A DNA stretch of 64,000 nt from Planctomycetota bacterium (GCA_013285505.1 CP053450.1:1658796-1722795), one strand, 5' to 3'; numbered from the stretch's first letter, positions 46,647 through 57,646 are shown. The notes: generated by a model from the letters alone, not told the origin. Translations and numbers: made by a program.

Positions 46647-48743
46647 TCAGCCGCCGCCTTGTTCCTGCATCATCTGCATGAACACCTGCATCAGCTGCGT
46701 GTTCATCCACGCCGCCACCGCCTGGTTGGACTGCAGTTCGCCCGATTCGACCTTGCCGACCGCCTGGTCGAGCACGTTGCCGATGCCCTGCATCATCGGC
46801 CCCATCTGCGCGAGCACCTCCGACGGATCGGCCCCCGCGGGCATCTGCTCGCCCAGCATGCTCATCTCGAAGACCAGCTTCCACTCGCCGCCCTCACGCC
46901 GGAAGTTAATCTGGGGAACGTCGCTGTTGCCCGTGAGCAGCACACCTTGATCACCTTGCACGCGGATGTCGAGCGTCTCCACATCGATCTCCGCCAGCTC
47001 GGCCGCCGGCGGGGCAAACGAGGGCATCGACGCGGCCTGGGCCTGTGCCTGCGGGTCGGTCGCGCTCCACTGGCTGAAACTCTGCCCGAACGCCGTCTGC
47101 GAGGCCTGATCCAGACGGACCGAAGCTGCTGAACACCGGACGCATCGCCGTCAGCACCGCCGCCTCGGCGTCGCCCGCCGGAACCACAAACTCCTCGGCA
47201 TCGGTGAGCCGGCCCTCGCTGAGAGCCCGCATGACCTCGGCCAGCGTCGCACGCAGGTCCGCGACCGGATCGCCCGAGGCGTCACCGGTGTCGGCGGTGG
47301 GGGCGTCTGCGGTGTCGCCCGTGTCGTCGCTCGCGACTTCTTCGGGTGCCGCGAGGCTCTCGAGCGCCGCGGCATCAACCACGCCGTCCCCGACTATCGC
47401 CGAGATCGCGTCCAGCCGGCTCCCGACGGCGTTCAGCCGGTCGCGGGCATCGCCCGTCGCACCCGCACCCGAGTAGGCGGACTTGGCCGCCTGGTACCCG
47501 TCGTAGGCCGCCTGCTTGGCCTCGGTCGCCTGCTGGCTGGCGGTCTCGGCCCGCGAGGCGTATTCCGCGGCCGCGGGCAGCGCCGGCTGCGCGGAGGCCA
47601 GCTCGGCCATCAACTGGGCGTAGCTGTCGAGGCTCTGTGCATAGCTCCACTGGATGTCGGCGAGGTTCTGCTGGGCCTGCCCGACCGCCAGGTTCGCCGC
47701 GCTCTTGCGGGTGGACCGGGCCTTGTTGGCCGAGGCGATCGCGCTCTTGAACCCGCTGATGGCCTCCTGCATCGCCGCCGAGGCCTGCGTGTCCATGAAG
47801 GGCGTCAGGGCGTTCTCGCCGGTGTCCACCCTCGACGCGATCTCGACCGCCGCCTTCTCGGCGTCGCCGCGTGCGCGGGCGGCCTGCTCCTGCGAAGCCG
47901 CGGCCCGGGTCTGCACCGCCGAACGGGACTGGCCGAGCAGCTCGATCTGGTTGGTCAGCTTGGTGATCTCGACCTCGGACTCCTGCAGATCCAGGTTGCG
48001 GCGGTCGGCCTGCACCTTGATCTCGCGGGCCTCGAACTCAAGCTTGTCAGCGGCTCGCGAGAGCTCACGGATCTGCTCGGTCAGCCGCAGACCCTCGGTC
48101 TCGGAAACACGGGCGATCTCGAGCCGCAGGTTGCCGGCTTGGGCGCGCAGGTCGGAGGCCTGGGCCAGACGGTCGGTCACCTGCCGCAGCAGCCCGGCGA
48201 TGTCGGCCTCGATCGTGGCCTTGCGGGCCTGCTCGGCCTCGGCCTGGTCCTGCTTCTCACGCGTGCTGCGATCGATCGCCGCGATCTCGGGCGAGGCGTC
48301 GTAGCTCGCCGCCGCCGCGGCCGCGGCGCGCTGTGCATCTGCCACGCACGCAGCTGGGCGCGGATGCTCGACTGGCGCAGCTGCGCCGCGTGGAGCAGTT
48401 CGGCGGCCCGCTCGGTCGCCTGCACGGCGATGCCCTGCTGGGCCTCGGCCACAAGCACCGCCGCGTCGGCCGCGTGCGGGCCGTCGCCGTTGGCGATGCT
48501 CTGGAGCGAGTTGATGACCTCGGTGTAGCCCGCCTTGGCGGAGACCTCGGGGCTCGGCGTGCCCGAGCCGTTGTCCATCGCCGCGAGCATGATGCTGGCT
48601 TCAGCGACCGACTGCTCGTCGGCGTCCCGTCCGCACCCGGCCAGGCAGATCAGGCCGACGCACCCCGCCGAGAGCAGGAGCATCTTGGCCCGATTGCGCG
48701 TGTTGGAGGAGCCTGTCGATCGGCCGCGTGTCTGGTTGCTCAT
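46647..48743 (-). CDS. coiled-coil lipoprotein
   Basis: About 698 residues after frame changes near 48345 and 47115. The signal has a lipobox (SAGCVGLICLAGCGRD). Residues ~90-420 are Ala/Glu/Arg/Lys-rich heptads (EIARVSETEGLRLTEQIREL, AADKLEFEAREIKVQADRRN, QESEVEITKLTNQIELLGQS), a long coiled coil. An Asp/Thr/Ala-rich linker follows, and a C-terminal domain reads AELAEIDVETLDIRVQGDQG and INFRREGGEWKLVFEMSMLG. The envelope-anchored coiled coil suggests a structural role, but I recognise no named family. Confidence 0.65.
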
Positions 48744-48907
48744 GCCTTGGTGTTCCGTTGCTGGGCTCTGGGGGCGGTGTGGTTCGGGTCGGCGGCCTCG
48801 CGGTGGCGTGGGGCCGGCGGTCGCTGGTTGGCGGGCGTGCTCGAGGGCGGCCCGGGTGGGGGCCACTTTAGCACAGGCTCGCCGGGGGCGGGTCGGGGAT
48901 CTCCGAT

Positions 48908-50256
48908 CTACCGCTCGCCAATGGGATCATTGGGGAGCGTGGGGACACCCTTGGTCGGCTTGGGCGGGTCGTAGGTCACCGGGTAGACCGGCCGCGGGCG
49001 GTACATCGCGTTGATCCACTCGACAGACTGGGCAAACCGGCGGTCGTCCGTGGAACCGATCACCGGACGCCACACGGCCGTGCTGCTGGTGGCCACCAGC
49101 GGGTGCGGGTAGATGCTCGCGTCCCGCGGCAGGGCCATCTGGAGCAGGGGCGACTTGGCCGGCTCGTCGTAGTTGATCAGCGGCGTGCCATCCGCCAGGC
49201 GGTAGCGTTCGAGGATCAGGAAATTGGTGTAGATCGACTTCTCCGCGTTCGGGCTGTCGTTCTTGAGCCACAGGTTGCCCGACTGCTGCCCGCCGTGGCA
49301 CCCGCTCGAGGCGCACGTGGTGACCAGCCAGGGGCGGTGCACGTTCTCCCGGAACAGCCCGAACGCCTTGGGCTCGCCGTCCACGCGGATGTCGTTGTAG
49401 AACTCCCGGGCCCGAAGACGGAACATCAACTCGAGGATGTAGACCGGCGGGCGTCGTTCGAGCGCCGCCCGGCCCTCGCGGGACTTCGGGATCAGGTCGT
49501 GATCGCTGTAGGCCTCGACCAGACGGCGGATCGTCTCCCGATCGACCGACAGCCGCGGCGGGTCGGACAGGCTCACCTCGTACACCTTGATCAGGTTGAT
49601 CTGGTCCGGCGTGAGCGTGGGGAACTCGGGGCGGCGGGGCGGCTTGGAGGGCAAGCGGTCGCCGCGGTCCTCGGGACCGGCCTCCTCCTGCCGCTGCATC
49701 GCCTCGGCCCGCAGCAGGATGGTGCTCTCGATCTGCTGCTTGAGCGTCTTGGCCCGCGTGTTGTTCGGATCGGCCCGGAGAATCGACGTGACCTCGGTCA
49801 GCGCCAGCGAAAACGCCTCCCGGTCGCGGAGCCAGTCGGCCAGCAGCAGCAACTGCTCGACGTCGTCATCGGCGATGATCGAGCGGAGCTGCTTGTAGCG
49901 TTCCTCGACCGGCGGCACCGGCTCGACCCGCAGCACATCGGCCATGTTGAACGTCGTCGGGAACCCCGCGATCTCGATGGTGATCTTGGCCGGATCGCCC
50001 TTGATCAGCCTGCCCTCGAGACGCCGGCCGTCACGCAGATCCACCACCACGCGGCTGGTCTGGCTCTCCGGCTGGTCCTGCCCGGCGGGCGGCGACTCGG
50101 GCTGGAAATAGCCCACCGCGACGACCGGGGCCGGGCCGACAGGTTCGGTGAATGTTGCAGACCGCAGCACGGCGGCGGTGCCCACAGCGACAGCCACGAG
50201 GCCGCATGCGGCCAATCGTGCCCCCCGAACCCGGCCAGTCTGTTCGGTCGGCCCAT
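48908..50256 (-). CDS. exported hypothetical protein with a CxxxxCH motif
   Basis: About 449 residues. The start at 50256 (MGRPNRLAGFG) gives a signal peptide (LAACGLVAVAVGTAAVLRSA) when one base is removed from the six-C run near 50224. Otherwise the frame runs into the tRNA. A small beta-domain (VVVDLRDGRRLEGRLIKGDP) is followed by TPR-like helices (LLLLADWLRDREAFSLALTE). A C-terminal part has TTCASSGCHGGQQSGNLWLK, a Cys-x4-Cys-His motif resembling c-type haem sites seen in planctomycete exported proteins. Haem binding is not proven. The sole C-x4-CH site is atypical for cytochromes, which usually have C-x2-CH. Confidence 0.6.
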
Positions 50257-50335
50257 GGTGCGTTGCTCTTCGCGCTGGTGCCCCCAGCCGTGGACGACCG
50301 GCCCGCGCGGGGAGGCCGATCGTGTCTTGCAAAAG

Positions 50336-50419
50336 TGCCCAGGAGAGGACTCGAACCTCCACCCTGTTTCCAGGACTACCACCTCAAGGTAGCGCGTCTG
50401 CCAATTTCGCCACCTGGGC
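50336..50419 (-). tRNA. tRNA-Leu(GAG)
   Basis: On the minus strand GCCCAGG pairs with CCTGGGC (acceptor stem), discriminator A. The anticodon stem CTACC / GGTAG holds the loop TTGAGGT, giving anticodon GAG, which reads CUC/CUU leucine codons. The long variable arm (CCTGGAAACAGG) is typical of tRNA-Leu, and GGTTCGAGTCC forms the T arm. The length is 84 nt. CCA is not encoded. Confidence 0.95.
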
Positions 50420-50569
50420 CCGAAGCGGCGACCCTTCCGGGAGCCGCGAGGGGGAGTGTATCCCCGGACGCGGTAGCTGTCGATCCTCTGGCGGGAAGGA
50501 CGTGCCCGGCGTACCGTCCGCAAGCCCCCTCGGCGGGGTTCCGGAGAGCACGGAAGAAGGAGTTGGAGC

Positions 50570-51034
50570 ATGACCAGCACGGTCCAGGACGGGTTGTTTG
50601 AGGCCGTGGCCTCGCGGGCTCGTGAAGCTGGGGTGTTTGCCTCGGTACAGGTTGAGGGCGAGCGGCTCGTCTGTGTCGCCAAGGAGGTCGAGTCGGCCGA
50701 GTACCGGCTCGAGTGCGACGACGCCGGCACGCTCTGGGTGTCGCTGGTCACGCCCGACCGCTGGCTCAGCGGCTCGATCGAGGGCGACCTGGTCCACACC
50801 GGCGACAAGATGGACGAACTGGTCACCGACGAACTCGTCGAGCTCGGGTGCGACGACACCGTCGACGCCGTCGAGCACTTCCGGAGTGAGGACCTGCTCT
50901 TTACGTTCCGCTCGAAAGTGCCGGTCGCGGGCCGCTCGAGCGACGACGCGGCATCCGTTGCCGCGGCGTACCTGCTGGCCTACGAGGCGTGCTTCGTGCA
51001 GCTCGGCGACATGTCCGGCGAGGACGAGGATTAA
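50570..51034 (+). CDS. hypothetical protein, YbjN-like fold possible
   Basis: 154 residues, acidic and cytoplasmic: VASRAREAGVFASVQVEGER, YRLECDDAGTLWVSLVTPDR, FRSEDLLFTFRSKVPVAGRS, and a C-terminal helix SVAAAYLLAYEACFVQLGDM. Alternating strands followed by a long helix recall YbjN/type-III-chaperone-like folds, but similarity is weak. GAAGGAG stands 7 nt before the ATG. The last 4 nt overlap the end of the convergent gene at 51031. Confidence 0.6.
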   Translation: MTSTVQDGLFEAVASRAREAGVFASVQVEGERLVCVAKEVESAEYRLECDDAGTLWVSLVTPDRWLSGSIEGDLVHTGDKMDELVTDELVELGCDDTVDAVEHFRSEDLLFTFRSKVPVAGRSSDDAASVAAAYLLAYEACFVQLGDMSGEDED

Positions 51035-51321
51035 CCGCCGGACTCGTACCGTTTGATCGGCGTCTTGGCGTCGATCTCGGCGTCTTCCTGCACTTCCTGC
51101 TCGAGCCGCTGCTTGCGCTGCTCGTTCTCCGGATCGACCTCGCGACCACCGTCGAACAGGCCCATGCCCCAGGCCAGCACCGCCAGCGCCGCAACAAGAA
51201 TCGCGCCGACACCGATCATCTTGAGCATCTTGGGATCAAGGCCGCGGCCGGAGCCGCCGCCGGACCCGCCCGAGGGTTCGGGGATGCCGGCGTCGTCGAT
51301 GAGGGATGGTCTCTCGGGCAT
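51031..51321 (-). CDS. small single-pass membrane protein
   Basis: 96 residues. A disordered, Gly/Ser-rich N-terminus (GIPEPSGGSGGGSGRGLDPK), one membrane helix (MIGVGAILVAALAVLAWGMG) and a charged C-terminal helix (ENEQRKQRLEQEVQEDAEID). Upstream GGAGG supports the ATG at 51321. The function is unknown. Confidence 0.65.
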   Translation of the reverse strand: MPERPSLIDDAGIPEPSGGSGGGSGRGLDPKMLKMIGVGAILVAALAVLAWGMGLFDGGREVDPENEQRKQRLEQEVQEDAEIDAKTPIKRYESGG

Positions 51322-51420
51322 GGGTCGCCTCCGCGAGTGGGGTGTCCTCCGGCCGGCGGGGTGCTGCCGGAGTCGTCGTCACACCGGGTTCGTCGGCCGT
51401 AAGCCTACCAAAAACCCGGC

Positions 51421-52737
51421 TCAGCCGACGTCGCGACGCTGGAACAGGAACACGCCGATCGCCAGGAACATCACGATCTGCACGCCGGCATACCCCGACA
51501 GCACGAGCACGTGCTGCGTGGGGATCTTGCTGTTGCGGGTGATCGCATCGACCAGCCAGTACTGCTGGAAGTTGGGCACGATCGCGTGCAGCGTCGCGGC
51601 GACGGGGTGCACCTCGGTCTCGGTCAGGAACAGGTGATCGCCCTGTCGCGGCGGCCGCGAGGCCAGCGGGGCATCGGCGGCCAGTTCCATCGACAGCTCA
51701 CGCCCGTCGATGTCGGTAGCAATGACACCCTGCACGGTCCCGTCGTCTGCGGTGATCGAGCGGTTGGCGAGCATGAAGCCGTTGGGATTCGAGCCGTAGT
51801 ACACGGGCGTGCCCGGCGCGATGTCGGCACGCGGCGGGGCGGAGAGCCGCACGAAGTAGATGTGGCCCCGCTCGTTGAACTGCCAGCGGGTCTCGCGGTC
51901 GGGCTCGGCAAACTCGACGACGCCGACAGAGGTGTTCTGGTAGGCGTGCCGGCCGATCATGTAGTTCGACAGCAGACCGACCATCAGCACGCCCGCGCAG
52001 GTGACGATCGTCATCACCTGCCCGAGCCGCGTCGAGATCGCGGTCGCGACCGCCGCCAGCACAAGCAGCGCCAGCAGCACCGCCATGCTGGCCAGCATGA
52101 CCTGCGGCTTGAGGTCGGTGGCGAGGGCCTGGGCCTCCCAGTGCTTGTCGATGAACAGCGTCAGGGCGAACGCGACCAGGATCGTCGGCAGCAGCAGCAG
52201 GCTGGCGGTCTGCGGGAACGACCAGCCGTAGTAGAAGTTGCACCACCCCGCGACGCCGACCGACAGGGCGACCGCGAGTGTCGAGAACACGACTACCGGC
52301 ATGTCGATCTCGTCGGCCGCGGTGCTCATCACGCCGTGACGCACCGCGAGCATGAGGTAGCTGGTCATGATGATGACCGCGACGGTCAGTGCGCCCGCGA
52401 CACCGATGTACTTGCCCAGCACAACCGCGATGCGGCTGATGGGCTTGCTCACGACCGTGAGGATGGTCTTGCTCTCGATCTCGCGGCTGAGCACGGCCGT
52501 GGCGACGAAGGCCGCGAGGAGCATCCCCGCGACGAGGATGGTCGCCAGCCCGATGTCAAAGAGCAGCTTGTTGTCCTTGGTGACCTCCGAGGAGTCGGTG
52601 TAGCCCATGCTGTAGGCGGTGCTCCAGGTCGTGAAGACCTGCAGGGCACCCGCGAGCAGGAGGACGATGAAATAGATCGGCTGCCGGACGCTCTCGATGA
52701 ACGTGTTGCGCGCGATGGTGGTGGTCTGGAGGATCAT
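51421..52737 (-). CDS. ABC-2 type transporter permease
   Basis: 438 residues. The N-terminus TIARNTFIESVRQPIYFIVL is the usual beginning of ABC-2/NatB-like permeases. VATAVLSREIESKTILTVVS followed by KPISRIAVVLGKYIGVAGAL is the hallmark coupling segment. Further helices include FSTLAVALSVGVAGWCNFYY and a C-terminal GYAGVQIVMFLAIGVFLFQR. A ~150-residue extracytoplasmic domain interrupts the last two helices. No ATPase gene is next to it. The ABC ATPase at 57705 belongs to the neighbouring, divergent cluster and may serve both permeases. Confidence 0.8.
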   Translation of the reverse strand: MILQTTTIARNTFIESVRQPIYFIVLLLAGALQVFTTWSTAYSMGYTDSSEVTKDNKLLFDIGLATILVAGMLLAAFVATAVLSREIESKTILTVVSKPISRIAVVLGKYIGVAGALTVAVIIMTSYLMLAVRHGVMSTAADEIDMPVVVFSTLAVALSVGVAGWCNFYYGWSFPQTASLLLLPTILVAFALTLFIDKHWEAQALATDLKPQVMLASMAVLLALLVLAAVATAISTRLGQVMTIVTCAGVLMVGLLSNYMIGRHAYQNTSVGVVEFAEPDRETRWQFNERGHIYFVRLSAPPRADIAPGTPVYYGSNPNGFMLANRSITADDGTVQGVIATDIDGRELSMELAADAPLASRPPRQGDHLFLTETEVHPVAATLHAIVPNFQQYWLVDAITRNSKIPTQHVLVLSGYAGVQIVMFLAIGVFLFQRRDVG

Positions 52738-53067
52738 GCCGGGACATCTTTACACCGCTGGCGGGCCCAAAGGTCGTGAGAATGCGTTCCCGTGTTGGGA
52801 AATTTCCGAGTGCGCGCCGAACCGGCGCAAAACGCGGGCGTAGGTCCGCGTACTGCGGCACGTCGTGCCTCCTTCTGTGTGCCCACGGCTTTCACGGGGT
52901 TTCTGTCCGCCAATCGCGGCGGGGCAAGACCACTTGTCGGAGGCAGTGGACATGGGGGTGTATCGCAGTGACAATCCTGCCCCCGACCCGGACTGTCGGG
53001 AAGGGTGCCGGGAGCCCAGCCGTTCGTGCCAGGGTCGTGTTGCGTCCAGCAGAGTGATGAGGAGCCG
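52738..53067. other. 330-bp divergent intergenic region
   Basis: No gene or RNA is recognised. It separates the ABC-2 permease (leftward) from the SPFH cluster (rightward) and should hold both promoters. A perfect 10-bp palindrome GGAAATTTCC stands at 52798-52807. The far right end has the ribosome site GAGGAG for the first SPFH gene. Confidence 0.5.
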
Positions 53068-55151
53068 ATGAAGGCAGACCACCTGAGCTTCAAGCGCGCG
53101 TCGTCGGTCAGCATGCTCGGGCTCGCGATCCAGATCGCGATCTCGCTGGTGCTGTTCTTCTATGGGTATTACAGCGGCGATCGTGCGGCCTTCTCGGCGT
53201 CGTTCCTGTCGCTGGTCGGTGTCCTGGTCTGGCTGGTGCTGCTGCTCCTGTTCGATCAGCACCGCCGGGAGCGGCTGGAGGCCATGGAGGCCGAGGCCCT
53301 CGCCGAGGAAGCCAACAGCTCGGTCTTCGAAGAAGGCGCGGCCGACCTCCGCCTCGCCTCGCGACGGCTGCAGACCTGGTACCGGTTCGTCATCCCCGTC
53401 GTCAGTATTCTGATCGGTGCGGCACTAATCGCCCTGGGCTACTGGCGGTACCGCGTCAGCGAGGAATTCGCGACCGCCGGCGCGCTGCTGGAGGCCCGCC
53501 ACGCCGGCTGGGCCATGGCGTTCGGCCTGATCATCGCCTTTGTTGGGTTTGTGTTCGCAAGATTTGTCTCAGGCATGGCCAAGCAGGCGGTCTGGGCCAA
53601 CCTCCGCGGCGGCTCGGCCTACGCGGTCGCAGCGGCCCTGGTCGGCCTCCTGCTGGCGGTGGCCCAGTTCGTCGATGTTGCCGGGTCGGACGCCCTGCGG
53701 CGGCTGCTGGTGGTCGGCATCCCCATCCTGATGATGGGCATGGGCGTTGAGGTCCTCCTCAACTTCCTGCTCGACCTCTACCGCCCCCGCAAGAAGGGGG
53801 CCTACCCCAGGCCCGCGTTCGACTCACGGGTCCTCTCGCTCATCTCGGCCCCCGACCGGATCGCCCGATCCATCGGCGAGGCGCTGGACTACCAGCTCGG
53901 TTTCGGCGTGCAGCAGACGTGGTTCTACCGCCTCGTGCTGCGGTCGTGGCCTCTGGCGGTGGTGTTTGGTGTGTTTGTCGTCTGGCTCCTGAGCTGCTGG
54001 ACGGTGGTGGGGCCGGACCAGCGCGGCATGGTGCTGCGGTTCGGCGCGGTGGTCCGCGAGGACATCGGCCCGGGCATCCACTTCAAGGCCCCCTGGCCGA
54101 TCGATCGCGTGGTGATCCCGGAGCTGACCGAGCGGACCGAGAGCGGGCAGATCCGCGTGGTCGGGCGCACGGCGACGGGCATCCGCACGCTGCAGCTGGG
54201 CACCCCGCCGGCCGAGGAGAGCGACGAGCCGATCCTCTGGACCAACGAGCACACGAAGGAAGAGATCTACAACATCGTCCAGCCGTCGGTCACCGAGGGC
54301 GGTGGGTCGCGGGGCGCATCGCAGGACGTGGCGCTGGTGGCGATCGAGGTGCCGGTCAAGTACGCGATCGCGGACCCGTTGCTGTTCGATCAGCTCGGCC
54401 CCCCGGCGTGCGTGAGTCGATCCTGCGGGTCGAGGGCATGCGGGCGGTCACGGTCTACCTGTCGGCCGTGTCGATCGACCAGATCCTCGGCGCCGATCGG
54501 TCGGACCTGGCCGAGGCGATGCGCCAGCGGGTGCAGGCGGCCTTCGACGGGCTCAACCCGGGCCCGGACGGCGTCGCCCGCGGCGCAGGGGTCGAGGTCC
54601 TGAGCATCACCGCGGCGCGGATGCACCCGCCGAGCGATGTGGCGCCGAAGTTCGAAGAAGTCGTGATCGCCGAACAGAACCGGCAGTCGAAGATCGAGAC
54701 CGCGCTGGGCGCAGAGGTCGAGCTGCTCGCGGGTGTCGCGGGATCCGTAGAGTCGGCGCGAGAGATCGTCGAGGCCATCGACATCCTCGACGACATGCGC
54801 ACGGCGGGCGCCGACGAGCAGCAGCAGGCCGAGCAGGAGGCGATCGTCGTTGACCTGATCGCCGATGCACGCGGCGAGGCGGCCATCGTCCTCGCCGGCG
54901 CGCAGGCCCAGCGGTGGAACAAGCACATGGGTGCCTGGTCCGAGGCGATCCGGTACGAGGGCATGGTCGAGTCGTACAGGGCCTCGCCCATGGTCTACAG
55001 GGCCCGGATGTACTTCGACACCCTGCAGCAGTCGATCGCCGGGTCGCGGCTCTTCATCGTGGGGTCCGGCGTGGCCGACCTGCACATCCGTGGCGAGCTG
55101 CAGACCGAGAAGGTCGGCCTCGACCTGTTCACCAAGGACCCGAACGAATAG
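53068..55151 (+). CDS. hflK: HflK-like SPFH/band-7 membrane protein
   Basis: About 694 residues with one frame change near 54405 (CCCCCC in GGCCCCCCGG). The first ~330 residues hold several membrane helices (VSMLGLAIQIAISLVLFFYG, LSLVGVLVWLVLLLLFDQHR, VVFGVFVVWLLSCWTVVGPD), far more than normal HflK. Then comes the SPFH domain: GPDQRGMVLRFGAVVREDIG, PGIHFKAPWPIDRVVIPELT, VALVAIEVPVKYAIADPLLF, and the C-terminal helical part EVVIAEQNRQSKIETALGAE. Relatives form membrane rings that control FtsH protease. GAGGAG precedes the ATG. It heads a cluster of six co-directional genes. Confidence 0.75.
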
Positions 55152-55202
55152 TCATTCCCGTGGCGGGCCGGCCGGCCCGGCGAGCTCTTGAGGAGCGCAG
55201 TT

Positions 55203-56219
55203 GTGAAGCGATTGATTCCCATCATCCTGACCGTCGTCTTTGTGCTGGCGATGCTCTCGTACAGCATGACCTACACGGTGCGGTTCACCGAGGCGGCGGT
55301 GGTGACCACGTTCGGCAAGGCGAGCGAAGAGTCCACCATCACCGAGGCGGGCATGCGGTTCAAAGCGCCGTACCCGATCCAGAGCGTCACGATCTACGAC
55401 AAGCGCATGCGCCTGCTGCAGACGCGGGCCGAGGCGCAGCAGACCAGCGACAACAAGCAGATCGTCGTCGAGGCGTTCCTGACCTGGCGCGTCAGCGACC
55501 CGCTCACCTTCTACCAGCGGTTCAGCAACTCCGGCAAGCGGTCCGAGGACCACTTCGAGGCGGCCCAGGCGACGCTTCGCAGCCTGCTCTCGGGCGCGCT
55601 GTCCGAGACCGGCAAGTACACCCTCTCCGAGCTGTTCAACGCCGACGGCGAGTCGAAGCTCCCCGAACTCGAAGGGCGGATCCTCGCGGCACTCCGCACG
55701 CCGCAGGGCGGCGGCGTCGGCATCGCCGACTACGGCATCGAGCCCTCGTCGGTGGGCATCTACCGGGTGCGGCTCGCGCAGGAGACCACGCAGGCGGTCA
55801 ACGATCGCATCGCGGCCAACCGCGACCGCCTCTCCAAGGAGATCGAGGCACAGGGCAACGCCGAGGCCGAGGCCATCCGCGCCAAGGCCCGCGAGGACCG
55901 CGACCGCATCCTCGCCTTCGCCAACCGCCGGGCCAAGGAGATCGAGGCCGAGGGCGACACCGCGGCGTCGGTCTTCCAGAAGCGGATGGGGCAGTACCCC
56001 GAGCTGGCAGTCTTCCTGAAGAACCTCGACCTCATCCGTGCGTCGCTGAGCGACCGGACGACGGTGATTCTCTCGACCGACTCACCCGGGCTGCGGCTGC
56101 TCGACCCGCAGCAAGTGGGCGTGCTGACGCCGGATGAGATCCCCGACAGCGGGCTGCCGCAGTCGTGGCAGCGGGCGGCCGAGGCACAGACCGGTCGGAA
56201 CACAGGGGGCACGCCGTGA
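55203..56219 (+). CDS. hflC: HflC-like SPFH/band-7 protein
   Basis: 338 residues with one N-terminal membrane helix (LIPIILTVVFVLAMLSYSMT). The SPFH core includes FTEAAVVTTFGKASEESTIT, EAGMRFKAPYPIQSVTIYDK, and VVEAFLTWRVSDPLTFYQRF. The long helix EIEAQGNAEAEAIRAKARED then RAKEIEAEGDTAASVFQKRM is typical of HflC. It probably pairs with the preceding HflK-like protein. The start is GTG at 55203 with AGGAG eight nt upstream. Its stop overlaps the next gene as GTGA. Confidence 0.85.
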   Translation: MKRLIPIILTVVFVLAMLSYSMTYTVRFTEAAVVTTFGKASEESTITEAGMRFKAPYPIQSVTIYDKRMRLLQTRAEAQQTSDNKQIVVEAFLTWRVSDPLTFYQRFSNSGKRSEDHFEAAQATLRSLLSGALSETGKYTLSELFNADGESKLPELEGRILAALRTPQGGGVGIADYGIEPSSVGIYRVRLAQETTQAVNDRIAANRDRLSKEIEAQGNAEAEAIRAKAREDRDRILAFANRRAKEIEAEGDTAASVFQKRMGQYPELAVFLKNLDLIRASLSDRTTVILSTDSPGLRLLDPQQVGVLTPDEIPDSGLPQSWQRAAEAQTGRNTGGTP

Positions 56220-57646
56220 GCGATCAGACTCCTGGACAGGGCCCGGGCGAGGAGGGCACGCCGCCCGCGCCGACGGGAACTACTCGGTCGGCGTCGGTGC
56301 AGCTGCGCGAGGAGGAATCGTCGCCGGCGCAGCGCGCGTCGATGATGGACCCGGCGAACCAGTCGCTGGCCGAGGCCTTGCGGATCACGTTCCGCATCCT
56401 GCAGGGCGCGATGGTCGTGCTGCTGGTGCTCTACATCGCCAGCGGGTTCCAGTCGGTCAAGGCCAACGAGCGCGGGCTTCGGGTGCTCACCGGACGCATC
56501 TCGGCGACCGATCTGCGTCCGGGCTTCCAGTGGGCGGCACCGTACCCGTTCGGTGAGCTGATTCACGTGGATGTGGGCAACAAGGACCTCGAGGTGAACC
56601 GAGCGTTCTGGCCCTATGTCGAGCCGGGCAAGGAGGACACGCCGCTGGAGTCGTTGCGGTCGCGTGCGAGCCTTGATCCCTCGCAGGACGGTTCGCTCCT
56701 GACCGGCGACGGCGCGATCGCCCACACACAGTGGTCGGTGCAGTTCCGCCGTTCGGATGCGCGGCAGTTTGTGGAGACGATCTACCCGCCGCACGAGACG
56801 GGGTTTGTGCGTGCCGCGATCGCTCGCGGCGTGGTGCACGCCGTCGCGGGCGTCGGCATCGACGACCTGCTCAAGCAGAGCTCGCAGGAGCAGGGCTCGG
56901 TCGCGCTGCGGGCGACGGACATCGCCCGGCAGACGCTCAGCAACATCGGCGAGCAGGGCTCGGGGCTCGACATCGAGCAGATGGCGCTCAAGCAGAGGAT
57001 CCCGCCGGTCTACCTCCGGGAGAACTTCAACGGCGTGCTGCAGGCGGCCAGCCGGGCGAGCAAGGCCCGCGAGGATGCCCAGCGCGACGCGTCCACATTG
57101 CTGTCGGCGACGGCGGGCGGCTCGGCGGGGCTGTTGATCGAGCTGATCGACGAGTACGAGCGGCAGTACGACCTCGGGCAGGAGGCTGAGGCCGCGGTCA
57201 CGCTGACGAAGATCGACCGGCTGCTGGACGGTGACGCGGTCGAGATCGACGGCGAGGAGGTCCGCGTGGCCCTGGGCGGCGAGGTGGCGACGCTGGTGAG
57301 CCGGGCGCGGCAGTACCGCGACGGCGCGGTCGATCTGGCCCGCTCGGAGCTGACGCGGTTTGAGGCCAAGCTGGCGCAGTTCCAGACCAACCCCTCGGTG
57401 ATGATCGCGACGGACTGGTCGGACGCGCTCGGCGCGTTCTTCTCAGACGACGATCTGGAGATCTTCTTCAATCCCTCCGGCACCGACACGCTTGAGTTGG
57501 TGATCAACGCTGACCCGACCTTCCGCGCCGCCAGAGAGCGGGCAGAGCGTGAGGCGGAGAACACGCGGGTGCGTGAGGAGCGGCTGCGGATGATCGAAGA
57601 GGGCCGCTACGAGACGCAGGAAGGCCTCCAGACCCGCGGCGGGTAG
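56216..57646 (+). CDS. second HflK-like SPFH protein
   Basis: 476 residues. A flexible N-terminus leads to one membrane helix (RILQGAMVVLLVLYIASGFQ) and an SPFH domain: VKANERGLRVLTGRISATDL, RPGFQWAAPYPFGELIHVDV, and AIAHTQWSVQFRRSDARQFV. A helical region follows (LIELIDEYERQYDLGQEAEA) and a C-terminal coiled part (RAAREAERE-type Arg/Glu repeats). GTG at 56216 overlaps the hflC-like stop. With the two preceding genes this makes three SPFH paralogues in one operon, where most bacteria have two. Confidence 0.75.
   Translation: MSDQTPGQGPGEEGTPPAPTGTTRSASVQLREEESSPAQRASMMDPANQSLAEALRITFRILQGAMVVLLVLYIASGFQSVKANERGLRVLTGRISATDLRPGFQWAAPYPFGELIHVDVGNKDLEVNRAFWPYVEPGKEDTPLESLRSRASLDPSQDGSLLTGDGAIAHTQWSVQFRRSDARQFVETIYPPHETGFVRAAIARGVVHAVAGVGIDDLLKQSSQEQGSVALRATDIARQTLSNIGEQGSGLDIEQMALKQRIPPVYLRENFNGVLQAASRASKAREDAQRDASTLLSATAGGSAGLLIELIDEYERQYDLGQEAEAAVTLTKIDRLLDGDAVEIDGEEVRVALGGEVATLVSRARQYRDGAVDLARSELTRFEAKLAQFQTNPSVMIATDWSDALGAFFSDDDLEIFFNPSGTDTLELVINADPTFRAARERAEREAENTRVREERLRMIEEGRYETQEGLQTRGG

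Noticed and set aside
52738..53067. tRNA or small RNA in the divergent gap
   Set aside because: No cloverleaf, terminator or good promoter pair could be drawn. Only a short palindrome is present.
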